The notes: a model not told the origin generated them from the sequence alone. A DNA stretch of 64,000 nt from Halorubrum laminariae (GCF_024494655.1 NZ_JANHDL010000013.1:1-64000), one strand, 5' to 3'. Counted from the stretch's first letter, positions 33,931 through 43,556 are shown. Numbers and translations are program-made.

Positions 33931-34119
33931 TTACTCGTCGCTCTCGACGGCGTCGAGGGCGTCTTCCGGAACGCCGGTCTCTTGGCCGTCCTCGAAGCTG
34001 ACGGTGTAGGTCGCTTCGCCGAACATCGTCTCCATGACCTGCGTGATCGTGCCCGTCTCGCCGTCGTACTCGCTGTGTTTGTCGTGGAGAACGACCTCGT
34101 CTTCCTTCTCGAAGCTCAT
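33931..34119 (-). CDS. Small haloarchaeal beta-barrel-like protein
   Basis: This 62-residue protein (SFEKEDEVVLHDKHSEYDGE, then GTITQVMETMFGEATYTVSF) looks like a compact SH3/KOW-like barrel, of a kind common in haloarchaea and annotated DUF1918-like or unassigned. It lies 21 bp upstream of the RNA-binding protein gene on the same strand. An in-frame upstream extension to 34206 was excluded because it adds non-conserved Arg-rich sequence. Function is unknown. Confidence 0.72.
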   Translation of the reverse strand: MSFEKEDEVVLHDKHSEYDGETGTITQVMETMFGEATYTVSFEDGQETGVPEDALDAVESDE

Positions 34120-34224
34120 GCGTCCCCGTTCCGCTGGAACGGTTAAAAGCGCGCGGATCCCGGCCGGTCGTACGGCAGATATACGAGGGTCGTCACCACA
34201 CCCCACGTGGCGCAGCGAACGGCG

Positions 34225-34812
34225 TCACCACACCGCAAGCAGGGCGGCGATCACAGACACCGCGATGACGACGCCGACCGCGAGCGAGACGATGGTGCTG
34301 TCGATAGCGAGCGCGACTGCGACGCCAGCCACGACGGCGACAAGTGCGAGTACGGCCGCGGGTACGCTGCCGCGTTCGACGAGGCGGTCGAGCGAGTTTG
34401 CGACGCGCTGTCGCAACGGCACCTCCGGCGGGCGTTCCGGTGGCTTCGTGAACGTCTCGTCAACGGTGACGCCGTCGCCGTCGGTCTCAGTCGACGGGTC
34501 GATCTGCACGTTCACGTACCGCGTCTCCGAGCCGTACCCCGTGACGATCTTCAGCTTTCCGCGAACCGACTCTGCGAGATCGTCGGCCGAGACGGAGACG
34601 TGAACGTGTCTCGTGGCCTCGTCGTCGACGAAGTGGTTCGTCTCGTCGACCGACGCGACCCGATCGAGGTCGTCGTCGAAGTGAACGTGAACGTGGGTCG
34701 ACCGCCCGTGGTTCTCGAACGAGATCGGGAACGGACCGCTCGCCGTGAAACGGTCCGGAGCCCGTATCTCGTGGACCGAATTTCCGTTCAGTTCGACGAC
34801 GAGTGTCGGCAC
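34225..34812 (-). CDS. DUF7524-like membrane-anchored protein
   Basis: This 195-residue protein has a beta-rich soluble N-terminal domain (about residues 1-105, with FENHGRSTHVHVHFDDDLDR) and two closely spaced C-terminal helices (about 150-170 and 173-192). The helices would anchor it in the membrane with the globular part facing one side. The His-rich stretch is notable for possible metal binding. I recall the pattern as a haloarchaea-specific DUF family. It is transcribed alone. Confidence 0.7.
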   Translation of the reverse strand: MPTLVVELNGNSVHEIRAPDRFTASGPFPISFENHGRSTHVHVHFDDDLDRVASVDETNHFVDDEATRHVHVSVSADDLAESVRGKLKIVTGYGSETRYVNVQIDPSTETDGDGVTVDETFTKPPERPPEVPLRQRVANSLDRLVERGSVPAAVLALVAVVAGVAVALAIDSTIVSLAVGVVIAVSVIAALLAVW

Positions 34813-34897
34813 GTGTGGCCCGACGGACTCACACTAAAAAAAGATGCAGTACGATTCGGTCGGATACGAGACGATCCATCTCGGGCGGCTCCCTGTT

Positions 34898-35092
34898 TCA
34901 GGCGGCCGCCTCGTCTCGCATGTCCGGCGGCAGGAGGTTCGGAATCCCGTCTTCGATCGGGTACGTCTCTCCACATTCGGTGCACGTGAGCGTCCCGCTG
35001 AGAACCTCCGTTTCGTTTCGCTCGTCGGCGTCGAGTTCGAGGTCGGCCTTGTCAAGCGGACAGCAGACCACGTCCATCAGAGAGTCTTTCAT
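34898..35092 (-). CDS. Trm112-like methyltransferase-activating protein
   Basis: Trm112 is a small zinc-binding partner that activates several RNA and protein methyltransferases. The 64-residue protein has the Trm112 layout: KDSLMDVVCCPLDKADLEL, then LTCTECGETYPIEDGIPNLLPP. The CC pair (residues 10-11) and CTEC (37-40 region) give the zinc ligands. The start at 35092 fits family length (about 55-70). In archaea it supports tRNA and release-factor methylation. It stands alone on the minus strand. Confidence 0.85.
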   Translation of the reverse strand: MKDSLMDVVCCPLDKADLELDADERNETEVLSGTLTCTECGETYPIEDGIPNLLPPDMRDEAAA

Positions 35093-35220
35093 ACGCGCTG
35101 GTTCGCGTGCGCCAGTAAAAAACCGTGCGGGTCGGACGGCCCGATAGCCCGCCCTCACCGGTCGGTCCAGTGCCGCGGTCGATGGCAACGACTTTGCCGG
35201 TCCGTGCCGCCGACCGACGT

Positions 35221-35499
35221 ATGGGGATCCCGTCGGAACGGATCGATCGGCTGTTCACGCTGGCACGCGAGGCCGTCGTCGACGGCGAGTACGACCGCTC
35301 CCGGGAGTATGTCGCGCTCGCGCGCCGGATCGCGGAGCGGAACCGCTGTGGCGTCCCAGCCAACTTCTCCCGGCGCACCTGCGACGACTGCGACGTGTAT
35401 CTGCGACCGGGGAAGACCAGCAGAGTCAGGCTCGGGCCGGGGCGCGTCGTCGTCCGCTGTCGCGAGTGCGGGTCGACCGCGCGATATCCGTACGAGTAG
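35221..35499 (+). CDS. rnp4: RNase P protein component 4
   Basis: Rnp4 (Rpr2/Rpp21 homologue) is one of the archaeal RNase P proteins that support tRNA 5'-end processing. The 92-residue protein has the helical N-terminus MGIPSERIDRLFTLAREAVV, the ARRIAERNRCGVP segment and a zinc ribbon with Cys54, Cys57, Cys80 and Cys83. The ATG at 35221 was chosen as matching the family; an in-frame ATG at 35182 would add 13 residues. Two other RNase P proteins (rnp3, rnp2) lie at 61454-62688. Confidence 0.88.
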   Translation: MGIPSERIDRLFTLAREAVVDGEYDRSREYVALARRIAERNRCGVPANFSRRTCDDCDVYLRPGKTSRVRLGPGRVVVRCRECGSTARYPYE

Positions 35500-35545
35500 G
35501 TCGGAGATCCAACTCGACCCGTCCCGAGACCGGCTCTGCTGAGTC

Positions 35546-36001
35546 TCACTCTGCGTAGGCGACGCAGACTTGCTCCCACTTGCCCACGTCCTCCAACTCC
35601 GCCTGCAGTTCGTCGGCGTACTCCTGAACGAGCCGTTCGGCCGCTTCGAACTCCTCGTCCGAAACGCCGTCGTCACCGCTCCCGCCGAGGCCGAGCGCGC
35701 CCTTGATCGAGTCGACGAGACCGCCGCCGGACCCGCCGCCGTCGGATCCCCCCGGCGCACCGCCCATCGCCGCGACCTGTGACCTGACGTTCTCCAACTC
35801 CGGCATGATCGTCGGGAGACTCGACGTGTCGGCGACCAGCCGGGCAGCGTCCGGATCACCGGGATTTTCGATCTCGAATTCGATTGCGGTCATGATGAGT
35901 CCCCACTCTTGACTGGAGAATCGGGAGGCCGCCACGCGGTCGTTGAACTGCGAGTCGACGGTCATTCGCTCGCCGACGATCGCGTCCGTCCAATCGCTCA
36001 T
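35546..36001 (-). CDS. DUF5799-like haloarchaeal protein
   Basis: This 151-residue acidic protein starts SDWTDAIVGERMTVDSQFND and has a helical C-terminal domain (EEFEAAERLVQEYADELQAE) after a Gly-rich spacer (MGGAPGGSDGGGSGGG, about residues 85-100). I recall it as the DUF5799 family, widespread in haloarchaea and without known function. The start at 36001 was selected because upstream residues are not conserved. It is transcribed toward rnp4. Confidence 0.72.
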   Translation of the reverse strand: MSDWTDAIVGERMTVDSQFNDRVAASRFSSQEWGLIMTAIEFEIENPGDPDAARLVADTSSLPTIMPELENVRSQVAAMGGAPGGSDGGGSGGGLVDSIKGALGLGGSGDDGVSDEEFEAAERLVQEYADELQAELEDVGKWEQVCVAYAE

Positions 36002-36086
36002 ACCCGGGCGTTCGTCGGTCGCGAGTAAAAGCCCGTCCCCGCGAATCGACGCGTCCGACACGCTCGGCGGCCCGACGTGCGCTCCG

Positions 36087-37226
36087 TCAGCACCTGAGTG
36101 CGTCGAACGCCTCGCCCGCCAGACCCGGACCGTTCGGCACCTCTATCGCGCCGTCGACGACCTGACACGGATCGGCGGCGAGGTCGTCTTTGAGGAGCGA
36201 CCGGGTCGCGAGTCCGCACGGACGCACGTCGGGTATCGCGGCCGCGACGTGGACCGCGGCGGTCCGCGCGACGACCGCGTCGATCGTCGTGGTAACGACC
36301 GGGTCGACGCCGGCCGCACGCGCCCGCAGCGCCGCCGACAGCGCGCGGTCGGGGCCGCCGAGCGCCATCGGCTTCACCACGATCACGTCGGCCGCTCGGG
36401 CGTCGAGAACCGCGTCGAGGTCGTGTTCCGAAAGCGACTCGTCGAGGGCGATCGGCACCGGCGCGTCGGCCCGGAGCCGCGCCGCGGCATCGAGGTCGGC
36501 TGCGGGGAGCGGCTGCTCGACGTACTCCAGATCGAACGGCGCGAACCGGTCGAGCGTCGCCCGCGCCGTCGGGAGGTCCCACGCGCCGTTCGCGTCCGCC
36601 CGCAGCGCGACCGCGTCGCCGACGGCGTCCCGGACAGCGCGGAACCGCGCCGCATCCGCGTCGACCGACCGCGCGCCGACCTTCACCTTGAGACAGTCGA
36701 ACCCCTCGTCGACGGCGCTGGCCGCGGCCGCGGCGGTCGCGTCCGGATCGGCGTCGCCGATCGTCGCGTTGACCGGCACGGTCTCGGCGGGCGGTGGGAG
36801 GTCGCAGTCCGCGACGAGTTCCGCCGACAGCGATCGCTCAGCGTCGCGGGCCGCGGCGTCAGCGAGCGCGAGCGCGAGACCGTGGCGGGCCGCGGGGGTC
36901 TCCGCCGGATCGAGGCGGGTGAGCGGATCGGTGGAAGTCGGACCCGAGGAGATCGGATCGGATTGACGCTGATCGGAGACGGGTGTCTCGTCGTCAGCCG
37001 CCACGGTAGAGACCCCAGCGTCGAGGAGCGCGGACTCGCATGCCGACAGCGACTCGGTCCAGCCGGGCAACGGCGTCGCCTCGCCGACTCCCGTCGCGCG
37101 CGACGAGTCCGAATCGGCGGTGTCGACGGAAACCACGAACCCCTCGCGGTCGCGAATCGGCCCGCGGGCGGTGTCGAGCGGGCTCACCAGTTTGAGCGCG
37201 AAGGGACGCAGCGACGCCCGGGTCAC
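36087..37226 (-). CDS. menC: o-Succinylbenzoate synthase-like enolase-superfamily protein
   Basis: MenC dehydrates SHCHC to o-succinylbenzoate in menaquinone synthesis. In this 379-residue protein the enolase-superfamily catalytic set is visible: KVK lysine pair (FDCLKVKVG), metal ligands in RADANGAWD, VEQPL and ALDES, and the second lysine in VVKPMALGGP. The N-terminal capping domain is short, with an acidic insert (about residues 77-108). The GTG at 37226 overlaps the menA stop (GTGA), so the two form one operon. The position next to menA strongly supports MenC over other dipeptide epimerase-like members. Confidence 0.87.
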   Translation of the reverse strand: MTRASLRPFALKLVSPLDTARGPIRDREGFVVSVDTADSDSSRATGVGEATPLPGWTESLSACESALLDAGVSTVAADDETPVSDQRQSDPISSGPTSTDPLTRLDPAETPAARHGLALALADAAARDAERSLSAELVADCDLPPPAETVPVNATIGDADPDATAAAAASAVDEGFDCLKVKVGARSVDADAARFRAVRDAVGDAVALRADANGAWDLPTARATLDRFAPFDLEYVEQPLPAADLDAAARLRADAPVPIALDESLSEHDLDAVLDARAADVIVVKPMALGGPDRALSAALRARAAGVDPVVTTTIDAVVARTAAVHVAAAIPDVRPCGLATRSLLKDDLAADPCQVVDGAIEVPNGPGLAGEAFDALRC

Positions 37227-38152
37227 AGCGCGATTCCGACGGCGAACGCGACGGCGTACGCCGCGAGCAGTTTGCCGGTCGATTCGAGCGCCGGATTGAG
37301 GGCGTCGCCTGCCGTCTCCGTCAGCACGGTCCGAGCGACTGCGACGGCGAGCGGGAGGGTGACGAGCGGCAAGAGTGCGGTGAGTCCGTACCCGTTCGCG
37401 AGGAACCAGAACGGGACGAGATACGGGAGCCCGAGGAGCGCGCAGAACTGCGCGCGAGAGAACCGGTAGCCGAACCGCACCGCGAGGGTTCGCTTCCCCG
37501 TCTCGGCGTCTTCTTCGAGGTCGCGGACGTTGTTGACGACGAGGATGTTCGTCGAGAGCGCGGCGATAGGGAGGCTCGCGACGATCGCGGCCTGCGTGAC
37601 GGTTCCGGGCGGTATCCACAGCGGGAACGCGCCGGCGGCGAGCGCGGCCGCCTGCACGTAGTAGGTGCCGGTGACGGCGATCACGCCGAAAAACAGGAAC
37701 ACGAACACGTCGCCGAGCCCGTGATATCCCAGCGGGTACGGGCCGCCGGTGTACGCGATTCCGGCGGCTACGGACGCGAGCCCGATCACGAGGATCGGGA
37801 CGCCGCCGACGGCGACGAGGTACGTCCCGACGCCGATCGCGGCCGCGAACGTGAGCCACATCGCCCGTTTCACCTCGTGGGGCTCGATGAGTCCGCTCGC
37901 GACGACGCGGGTGAACCCCTCGCGGTCGTCGGTGTCAGCGCCCTGGATCGCATCGTAGTAGTCGTTCGCGAAGTTCGTGCCGACTTGGATCAGCGCCGCC
38001 CCGACGAGCGCCGCCAGCGCGGGAAGCGGGGCGAACACGCCGGTGTCGACTGCGAGCCCGACGCCGACGATCACGGGCGCGGCCGCCGCGGGCAGCGTCT
38101 GCGGCCGCGCGGCGATCACCCATGCCCGTCGCCGAGACACCTCGATGCTCAT
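37223..38152 (-). CDS. menA: 1,4-Dihydroxy-2-naphthoate polyprenyltransferase
   Basis: MenA attaches the isoprenoid tail to dihydroxynaphthoate, making demethylmenaquinone. The 309-residue UbiA-family protein has the first Asp-rich motif NFANDYYDAIQGADTDDREG (about residues 62-81) and the second NNVRDLEEDAETGKRTL (about 191-207), with about eight or nine transmembrane helices. The start at 38152 fits the family. It overlaps menC by 4 bp at its 3' end. Haloarchaea use menaquinone MK-8 in respiration. Confidence 0.93.
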   Translation of the reverse strand: MSIEVSRRRAWVIAARPQTLPAAAAPVIVGVGLAVDTGVFAPLPALAALVGAALIQVGTNFANDYYDAIQGADTDDREGFTRVVASGLIEPHEVKRAMWLTFAAAIGVGTYLVAVGGVPILVIGLASVAAGIAYTGGPYPLGYHGLGDVFVFLFFGVIAVTGTYYVQAAALAAGAFPLWIPPGTVTQAAIVASLPIAALSTNILVVNNVRDLEEDAETGKRTLAVRFGYRFSRAQFCALLGLPYLVPFWFLANGYGLTALLPLVTLPLAVAVARTVLTETAGDALNPALESTGKLLAAYAVAFAVGIAL

Positions 38153-38288
38153 TACGCGTGGTTGGGTCGTCTCGCTTCTTAAGCTTACCATCGCCGACAT
38201 CGACGGAGTCGCACAGGGCTTGGCGGGAGCAGCCCCGATCAACCGCACCGAGGCACACACCTATTACCGTGTACCGTGAGAACGCACC

Positions 38289-38831
38289 ATGGCTCGCGTA
38301 CCTTACGCCGACGAGTCGGATGTTCCGGACGAGTACGAGGATCTTCTGCAGTCGTCGCTGCAGGGCAAGCCGATGCACGTCTACGAGTCGATCGGCAACA
38401 ACCCCGAGGTGCTCGCCGGACTGCGGTCGTTCTTCGGGTCGCTGTGGACGGACAGCGGACTCACCGATCGGGAACGGGAACTCGTGATCCTCGCGGTCGC
38501 CGCCGAGGTCCGAAACCGGTACGAGTGGCACCAGCACGTCAACATCGCCCGCGACGTGGGCATCGACGACGCCGACATCGCCGCGGTCGGGCGGAGCGAC
38601 CACGCGTCGCTCGACGACGACGAGGCAGCCCTCCTCGACTACGCGCTGGCGGTGGCCCGTGATGAGGTCGACGGAGTCGCACACGACGAGATCGCCGCGC
38701 GCTACGACGACGACGCGATCGTCGGAATCGCTGCGATCGCGGGTGCCTACGGCGCGCTCGGACAGATGATCGACGCGTTCGACCTCGAGTTAGAGGACGG
38801 AACGTCGTTTCACGGCTGGGATCCGCGGTAG
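38289..38831 (+). CDS. Carboxymuconolactone decarboxylase/AhpD-like protein
   Basis: This 180-residue protein has the AhpD-like all-helical fold (LTDRERELVILAVAAEVRNRYEWHQH). The usual Cys-x2-Cys pair of AhpD peroxidases is absent; in its place are Tyr, Glu and His residues (NRYEWHQH), so it is probably not a peroxidase of the standard kind and may act as a decarboxylase-like or hydrolase-like enzyme. A related set of alkylhydroperoxidase-like proteins occurs in haloarchaea. The target is unknown. It is divergent from menA. Confidence 0.8.
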   Translation: MARVPYADESDVPDEYEDLLQSSLQGKPMHVYESIGNNPEVLAGLRSFFGSLWTDSGLTDRERELVILAVAAEVRNRYEWHQHVNIARDVGIDDADIAAVGRSDHASLDDDEAALLDYALAVARDEVDGVAHDEIAARYDDDAIVGIAAIAGAYGALGQMIDAFDLELEDGTSFHGWDPR

Positions 38832-38918
38832 CGAGCGCGCGGAGGTGCCTCGTTGCGGCCGCTCGATGGCGGACAGACCCGAGAAAACCGATAGATACGA
38901 CAGCGTTCGACCCCTTTC

Positions 38919-39203
38919 ATGGATATGATCGACACCACGGCGGCGGAGGAGAACGGCGTAACCGCGCGGTACGAGGAGTCGGGCGGCGAGCGGCTACTTA
39001 CGTTTTCAGTCGACGGCGCGACGGCGACGGTCGCCCAGAACGTCGACGGCTACGCGATGTTGAAGGTTCGGTCGGGACCGACGGGAGACGAACTGGAGCG
39101 CTACTACGGGTTCGACATGGCCCTTGACCACGCCGCGGAACTGCTCGGCGTCGCGGTCGGCGATCTTCCGGTCCCGGAGGCCGCCGCGGACATGGGGATG
39201 TAG
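38919..39203 (+). CDS. Small haloarchaeal protein (DUF7111-like)
   Basis: This 94-residue soluble protein has a simple alpha/beta layout (ARYEESGGERLLTFSVDG, DGYAMLKVRSGPTGDELERY, FDMALDHAAELLG). I recall a haloarchaea-specific DUF family of this length but cannot confirm it. It lies 45 bp upstream of the VOC gene on the same strand and might be co-transcribed. Function is unknown. Confidence 0.68.
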   Translation: MDMIDTTAAEENGVTARYEESGGERLLTFSVDGATATVAQNVDGYAMLKVRSGPTGDELERYYGFDMALDHAAELLGVAVGDLPVPEAAADMGM

Positions 39204-39247
39204 CGCGGGTCGTCACCGTTTTCTCTGCGGTCGCCGATCCCCTACTC

Positions 39248-39685
39248 GTGTCAGACTCACCAGCCGCGTCCGACCCGACTGCACACCACGTCGGCGTCAC
39301 CGTCTCCGACCTCGACCGCGCGATCGGCTTTTACACCGATACGTTCGGACTCGACCTCGTCGCCGAGTTCTCGGTTGGCGGCGAGGCCTTCGCGGAGGCG
39401 GTCGACGTCGACGGCGCATCCGCGGCGTTCGCGCACCTCGACGCCGACGGCGCGATCGTCGAACTCGTCGAGTACGATCCGGAAGGCGAGCCAGCGCCCG
39501 ACCCCGAGTTGAACCGTCCGGGAGCGATCCACCTCGGACTCTCCGTCGACGACGTGGAGGCGTTCTACGCCGACCTCGACGACGCTGTCACCACGCTCTC
39601 GCCGCCACGGACCACGTCGAGCGGGACGACAATCCTGTTCGTCGCCGACCCCGAGGGAAACCTGATCGAGATTCTCGACGCTTGA
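39248..39685 (+). CDS. VOC-family (glyoxalase/bleomycin-resistance fold) protein
   Basis: This 145-residue protein has two beta-alpha-beta-beta-beta modules. The first, THHVGVTVSDLDRAIGFYTD (about residues 13-32), has the metal-binding His; the second, GAIHLGLSVDDVEAFYADL, has the second His. Metal ligands would be completed by a Glu near the C-terminus (DPEGNLIEIL). Members include lactoylglutathione lyase and diverse dioxygenases. It starts at GTG 39248. The substrate is unknown; a role in methylglyoxal handling is conceivable given mgsA nearby in the chromosome. Confidence 0.83.
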   Translation: MSDSPAASDPTAHHVGVTVSDLDRAIGFYTDTFGLDLVAEFSVGGEAFAEAVDVDGASAAFAHLDADGAIVELVEYDPEGEPAPDPELNRPGAIHLGLSVDDVEAFYADLDDAVTTLSPPRTTSSGTTILFVADPEGNLIEILDA

Positions 39686-39716
39686 CCGGAGACACCCACG
39701 GACTACGGATCTCGGC

Positions 39717-41888
39717 TCACTTCACTTTCGTTCCCGGGACGGCGTCCTCGTAGGTCGTCAGGAGGTCGGCCTCCTCGCCCGCCGCGAGGACCATCCCGTT
39801 CGACTCGACGCCGAACAGCTCCGCCTTCTCCATGTTCGCGAGGACGATGACCTTCGTGTCTGGCAGGTTCTCCACGTCATGGAGCTGTTTCAGCCCCGCG
39901 ACGATCGTCCGGGTCTCCGCGCCGAGGTCGACGCGGAGTCGGAGGAGGTCGTCCGCGCCCTCGATGCCCTCGGCTTCCTCGATTTTCCCCACCCGGATGT
40001 CGAGGTCTTGGAACTGGTCGAAGCTGATGCGGTCGTCGCTGAGAGGTTCGATGTCGGTCATGTCGTCGCCGTCGGTTTCGTCGCCGTCGGTTTCGTCGCC
40101 GTCGGTTTCGTCGCTGTCGTCGGCGTCTTCGTCGGCGTCGTCATCCTCCGCCTCGGCGATGCGCGATTCGAGCTTCTCGTTGAGCGCCTCGACGCGCTCG
40201 TCTTCGATCTGTTCGAACAGCTCCGTCGGCTCCGCGAGGTCGCCCGCGGGCCCCTCGCGAGCGGCCTCGACGGTGACCTCGTGGACGGAGCCGTCCTCGC
40301 CGAGCTGCTCCCAGAGCCGCTCGCACTTCTCGGGGGCAATCGGTTCGAAGAGGACAGCGATCGCCTTCGCGATCGCGACGCAGTCGTGGATGACCTGCGC
40401 GGCCTCGTCGGGGTCGTCGTCGACGAGGTTCCACGGCTCGCTCCGCTGGATGTACTCGTTTCCGAAGCGCGCCAGTCCGGTGACGGCGTCACCGAGCGCG
40501 CGTACGGAGTAGTCGTTGACGGCCGCCTCGACGTCGGCGATCGCCTCGTCGATCCGCTCTGCGACCTCCTCGCTCGTCGCATCCGCAATCGGGGCCTCGT
40601 CGTAGTTGCGGTGGGCGAAAAGCAACGAGCGGTAGAGGAAGTTGCCGACGGTTCCGACGAGTTCGGTGTTCACGCGGTCGGCAAACTTCTCCCACGAGAA
40701 GTCCACGTCCTGCTGGAATCCGCCGTTGGTCGCGAGGTAGTATCGCAGCGGATCCGGATGAAATCCCTCGTCCAAGTACTCGTCGGCCCACACGGCGCGG
40801 TCGCGGCTGGTCGAGAACCCCTTGCCGCCGAGGGTGACGAACCCGCTCGCCATCACTGCCCGCGGCTCCGTGTGGTCGGTCGCCTCCAGCATCGCGGGCC
40901 AGAAGATCGTGTGGTGCTGGATGATGTCGCGGCCGATCACGTGGACGATCTCGCCGCCCTCGGGGTGCGCGTCGCTCGCGTTCTCCGTCCAGGCCGCCTC
41001 CCAGTCGAAGGCGTCCGCGCCGACGCGTTCGGAGTACTGTTTCGTCGAGGAGATGTATTCGATCGGGGCATCGACCCAGACGTACAGGACGAGGTCCTGC
41101 TCGGCGGCTTCGCCGCCTTCCCGAGGCGACTCCGTTGCCTCGCCGCCGGGGTAGTCGATACCCCAGTCCATGTCGCGGGTGATACACCAGTCTTGGAGCC
41201 CCTGCTCGATCCACTCGCGGGGCTGGTTCCGGGCGTTGGAGGTGCCCTCAAGCCGGTCGAGGAAGCCGGAGAGATACTCCGAAAACGCGGAGACTTCGAA
41301 GAATTTGTGTGTGCGCTCGCGGTACTCCGCGGGATTCCCCGAGATGGTCGAGACGGGGTCTTCGACCTCGCCGGGTTCGAGGTGGCGCTGGCACCCCTCG
41401 TCGCACTCGTCGCCGCGTGCGTGCGCGCCGCAGTACGGGCAGGTCCCCTCGACGTACCGGTCGGGGAGGTACTGGTCGTCGACGGGGTCGTACGCGACCA
41501 TGATCTCTTTCTCGTAGAGGTGACCGGCCTCGTCGAGGTCGCGAACCAACTGCTGGGTCGTCTCCGTGTTGGTCTCGTCGTGGGTGTGGCCGTAATTGTC
41601 GAACTCGACGTTGAACTTCGGGAACGTCGCGGCGTACGTCTCGTGCCAGTCGAGCGCGAATGCCTCGGGCGAGACGCCCTCCTGATCGGCGTTGACCGCG
41701 ACGGGCGTGCCGTGCATGTCTGAACCGGAGACGAAGGCGGTCTCCTGTCCGAGCCGTTCGAGCGCGCGGCTGTACACGTCGCCGCCGACGTAGGTTCGGA
41801 GGTGACCGATGTGGAGGTCGCCGTTGGCGTACGGCAGTCCACAGGTCACCACCGCCGGACGGTCGGTAGGGAAATCGTCGTGGCTCAT
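39717..41888 (-). CDS. metG: Methionine--tRNA ligase
   Basis: MetG charges tRNA-Met. The 723-residue protein has the class I HIGH motif at residues 26-29 (DLHIGHLRTY), a zinc knuckle (CPYCGAHARGDECDEGC), and the KMSKS-like loop in GGKGFSTSRDRAVW, here reduced to KGFSTS. A C-terminal tRNA-binding domain of the EMAPII/OB type (about 615-723, DIRVGKIEEAEGIEGADDLL) is fused after an acidic linker with repeated DETDG units. The start at 41888 fits the family. Length and order are those of the archaeal enzyme. Confidence 0.95.
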   Translation of the reverse strand: MSHDDFPTDRPAVVTCGLPYANGDLHIGHLRTYVGGDVYSRALERLGQETAFVSGSDMHGTPVAVNADQEGVSPEAFALDWHETYAATFPKFNVEFDNYGHTHDETNTETTQQLVRDLDEAGHLYEKEIMVAYDPVDDQYLPDRYVEGTCPYCGAHARGDECDEGCQRHLEPGEVEDPVSTISGNPAEYRERTHKFFEVSAFSEYLSGFLDRLEGTSNARNQPREWIEQGLQDWCITRDMDWGIDYPGGEATESPREGGEAAEQDLVLYVWVDAPIEYISSTKQYSERVGADAFDWEAAWTENASDAHPEGGEIVHVIGRDIIQHHTIFWPAMLEATDHTEPRAVMASGFVTLGGKGFSTSRDRAVWADEYLDEGFHPDPLRYYLATNGGFQQDVDFSWEKFADRVNTELVGTVGNFLYRSLLFAHRNYDEAPIADATSEEVAERIDEAIADVEAAVNDYSVRALGDAVTGLARFGNEYIQRSEPWNLVDDDPDEAAQVIHDCVAIAKAIAVLFEPIAPEKCERLWEQLGEDGSVHEVTVEAAREGPAGDLAEPTELFEQIEDERVEALNEKLESRIAEAEDDDADEDADDSDETDGDETDGDETDGDDMTDIEPLSDDRISFDQFQDLDIRVGKIEEAEGIEGADDLLRLRVDLGAETRTIVAGLKQLHDVENLPDTKVIVLANMEKAELFGVESNGMVLAAGEEADLLTTYEDAVPGTKVK

Positions 41889-42012
41889 GTGGTGTGTGTA
41901 TATCGTGTATCGGTCGATCGGGCCTAAAGCCCGCTGGTTCGTCGGCGGCGATCGGTCTCGTCTCTCTCGCGAGCTCGACACCGGCGATCCGCTCTCGTCT
42001 CTCCCGCTGCGG

Positions 42013-42930
42013 TCACAACAGTCCGCGAACGATCCGCGCCGCATCCGCCGCGGTCGGCGCGAGCACGTACACGATCGGTTCGACGCCGACCGCACCGGTC
42101 TGATAGAGCACGAGCGTCTCGGCGTCGCCCTCGGTGACAGCCACGTTCGCGGCCGAGATAGCGTCGGCGACCGCCTCGCGCGTCGGCCGCTCCGGGTCGA
42201 ACTCGACAGTCGGATGCGACGCGGCGAGCGTTTCGACAGTCGCCGGATCGTATCGGAGGTTCACCGCGCCGCGAGCCGTCGCTCCGGCCTCGCGGGCTGC
42301 GAGGAGGACGCTCGCGACGTGCTCGCTCACGCCGAACTCGGGCTCGCCCGGGACCATCGCCTGTCCCTTCACGTCGACGAGCCGACCGGGGACGGCGGCG
42401 ACATCGTCGACGGTCGTCGCGTCGTCCAGACACTCGACCACGTTCGCGCCGACGTTGGGGATCAGCCCGGCGAATCCCGACGCGTTCGTCAGGGTTCGGA
42501 GCCCGCGTCGGACTGATCCGAGGACGCGCTCGCGCTCTCTGAGGCCGCTATCCGGGTCATGGACCGAGAACTCGACGTCGGCGTCCGACAGCGCCGGCAT
42601 TGCTTCCTCATGGAGGTCAGCGAGGAGGTCGCCCTCCTCCAGCCGGCGGATCAGCACCTCGATCTCGACGAGCGCGGCGACGGGCGTGAGGTCGCCGGCA
42701 GCGAGTCCCTCGCCGACCCGGTCGACGAGTTCACGGACGCGGTCGTCGGTGACGACGCGCTCGTGGCGGGCGACCTCGCCGTGTGCGTACTTCGAGACCG
42801 CCGACTGCGAGATGCCGAGCGCGTCGGCGACTTCGAGCTGGGTGAACCCCCGATCGCGGAGATCCTCGGCCAGCATCGACCGCACGGTCGGAAGAAACTC
42901 GTCGACGACGACTTCCTCGATGAACTTCAT
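42013..42930 (-). CDS. thiR: HTH-ThiN thiamine regulator (ThiR-like)
   Basis: The 305-residue protein joins an N-terminal HTH ([20 protein letters not shown], about residues 26-45) to a C-terminal ThiN-like domain (about 140-305; [34 protein letters not shown]). In Haloferax the equivalent ThiR controls thiamine biosynthesis genes. ThiN binds thiamine phosphates, so the protein probably senses the vitamin. Its start overlaps the dcd stop by 4 bp, so it is co-transcribed with dcd. No thiamine genes are in the window. Confidence 0.82.
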   Translation of the reverse strand: MKFIEEVVVDEFLPTVRSMLAEDLRDRGFTQLEVADALGISQSAVSKYAHGEVARHERVVTDDRVRELVDRVGEGLAAGDLTPVAALVEIEVLIRRLEEGDLLADLHEEAMPALSDADVEFSVHDPDSGLRERERVLGSVRRGLRTLTNASGFAGLIPNVGANVVECLDDATTVDDVAAVPGRLVDVKGQAMVPGEPEFGVSEHVASVLLAAREAGATARGAVNLRYDPATVETLAASHPTVEFDPERPTREAVADAISAANVAVTEGDAETLVLYQTGAVGVEPIVYVLAPTAADAARIVRGLL

Positions 42931-43556
42931 CGAGGGTCACCGTCGGAGGCGACGGACGCGTCCGACTCGTTGCTCGCGGCGGCGAACTCGGTATCGTCGC
43001 CGATCCGCGAGGCCTGCGGACCGTCTTGATCCTGATACTTCGAGCCGCGGTCGGTGCCGTACGGTCGGTCGGCGGGGCGTTTGAGTTCCGTGAAGATGAG
43101 CTGTGAGACGCGCATCCCCGGCGTCAACGCGACCGGTGCGGCACCGAGGTTGGACAGTTCGAGCGTGATCTGTCCGCGGTAGCCGGGGTCGACGATCCCC
43201 GCGGTCGCGTGGATGACGATCGCGAGGCGACCGAGCGAAGACCGACCCTGAACGGTCGCCAGCAGATCCGGCGGGATCTCGACGCGCTCCGCGGTCGTCC
43301 CCAACACGAAGTCACCTGGATGGAGAATAAACTCCTCTCCCTCCTCGACGGTCGTCTCCGTGACGTACTCGCCCACCTCGTCGGCCTCGGTCGGGTGGAT
43401 ACAGGGAATGTTCGTGCGCTGGAACTCCAAGAACCGCTCGCCGAGACGGAGGTCGACGCTCGCGGGCTGGACCTGTTGGTCGACATCGTCGAGCGGTTCG
43501 ATCGCGAGGTCCCCGTCTGCGAGCCGGTCGAGGATGTCCGCATCCGATAATATCAT
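42927..43556 (-). CDS. dcd: dCTP deaminase
   Basis: Dcd deaminates dCTP to dUTP for thymidylate synthesis. The 209-residue trimeric-fold protein contains [20 protein letters not shown], the substrate-binding and catalytic region (Glu near LGRLAI...), and [16 protein letters not shown] sequence here written [13 protein letters not shown]-terminal disordered extension of about 30 residues follows the core. The start at 43556 matches the family N-terminus ([12 protein letters not shown]). It overlaps thiR by 4 bp. Confidence 0.92.
   Translation of the reverse strand: MILSDADILDRLADGDLAIEPLDDVDQQVQPASVDLRLGERFLEFQRTNIPCIHPTEADEVGEYVTETTVEEGEEFILHPGDFVLGTTAERVEIPPDLLATVQGRSSLGRLAIVIHATAGIVDPGYRGQITLELSNLGAAPVALTPGMRVSQLIFTELKRPADRPYGTDRGSKYQDQDGPQASRIGDDTEFAAASNESDASVASDGDPR

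Noticed and set aside
37227..37859. Extension of menC upstream through menA
   Set aside because: The stretch is antisense-like Arg-rich sequence in another frame of menA. The GTG at 37226 overlapping the menA stop is a better start.
39879..41723. A 614-codon open frame opposite metG
   Set aside because: It is an antisense shadow. The metG reading carries complete aminoacyl-tRNA synthetase motifs.
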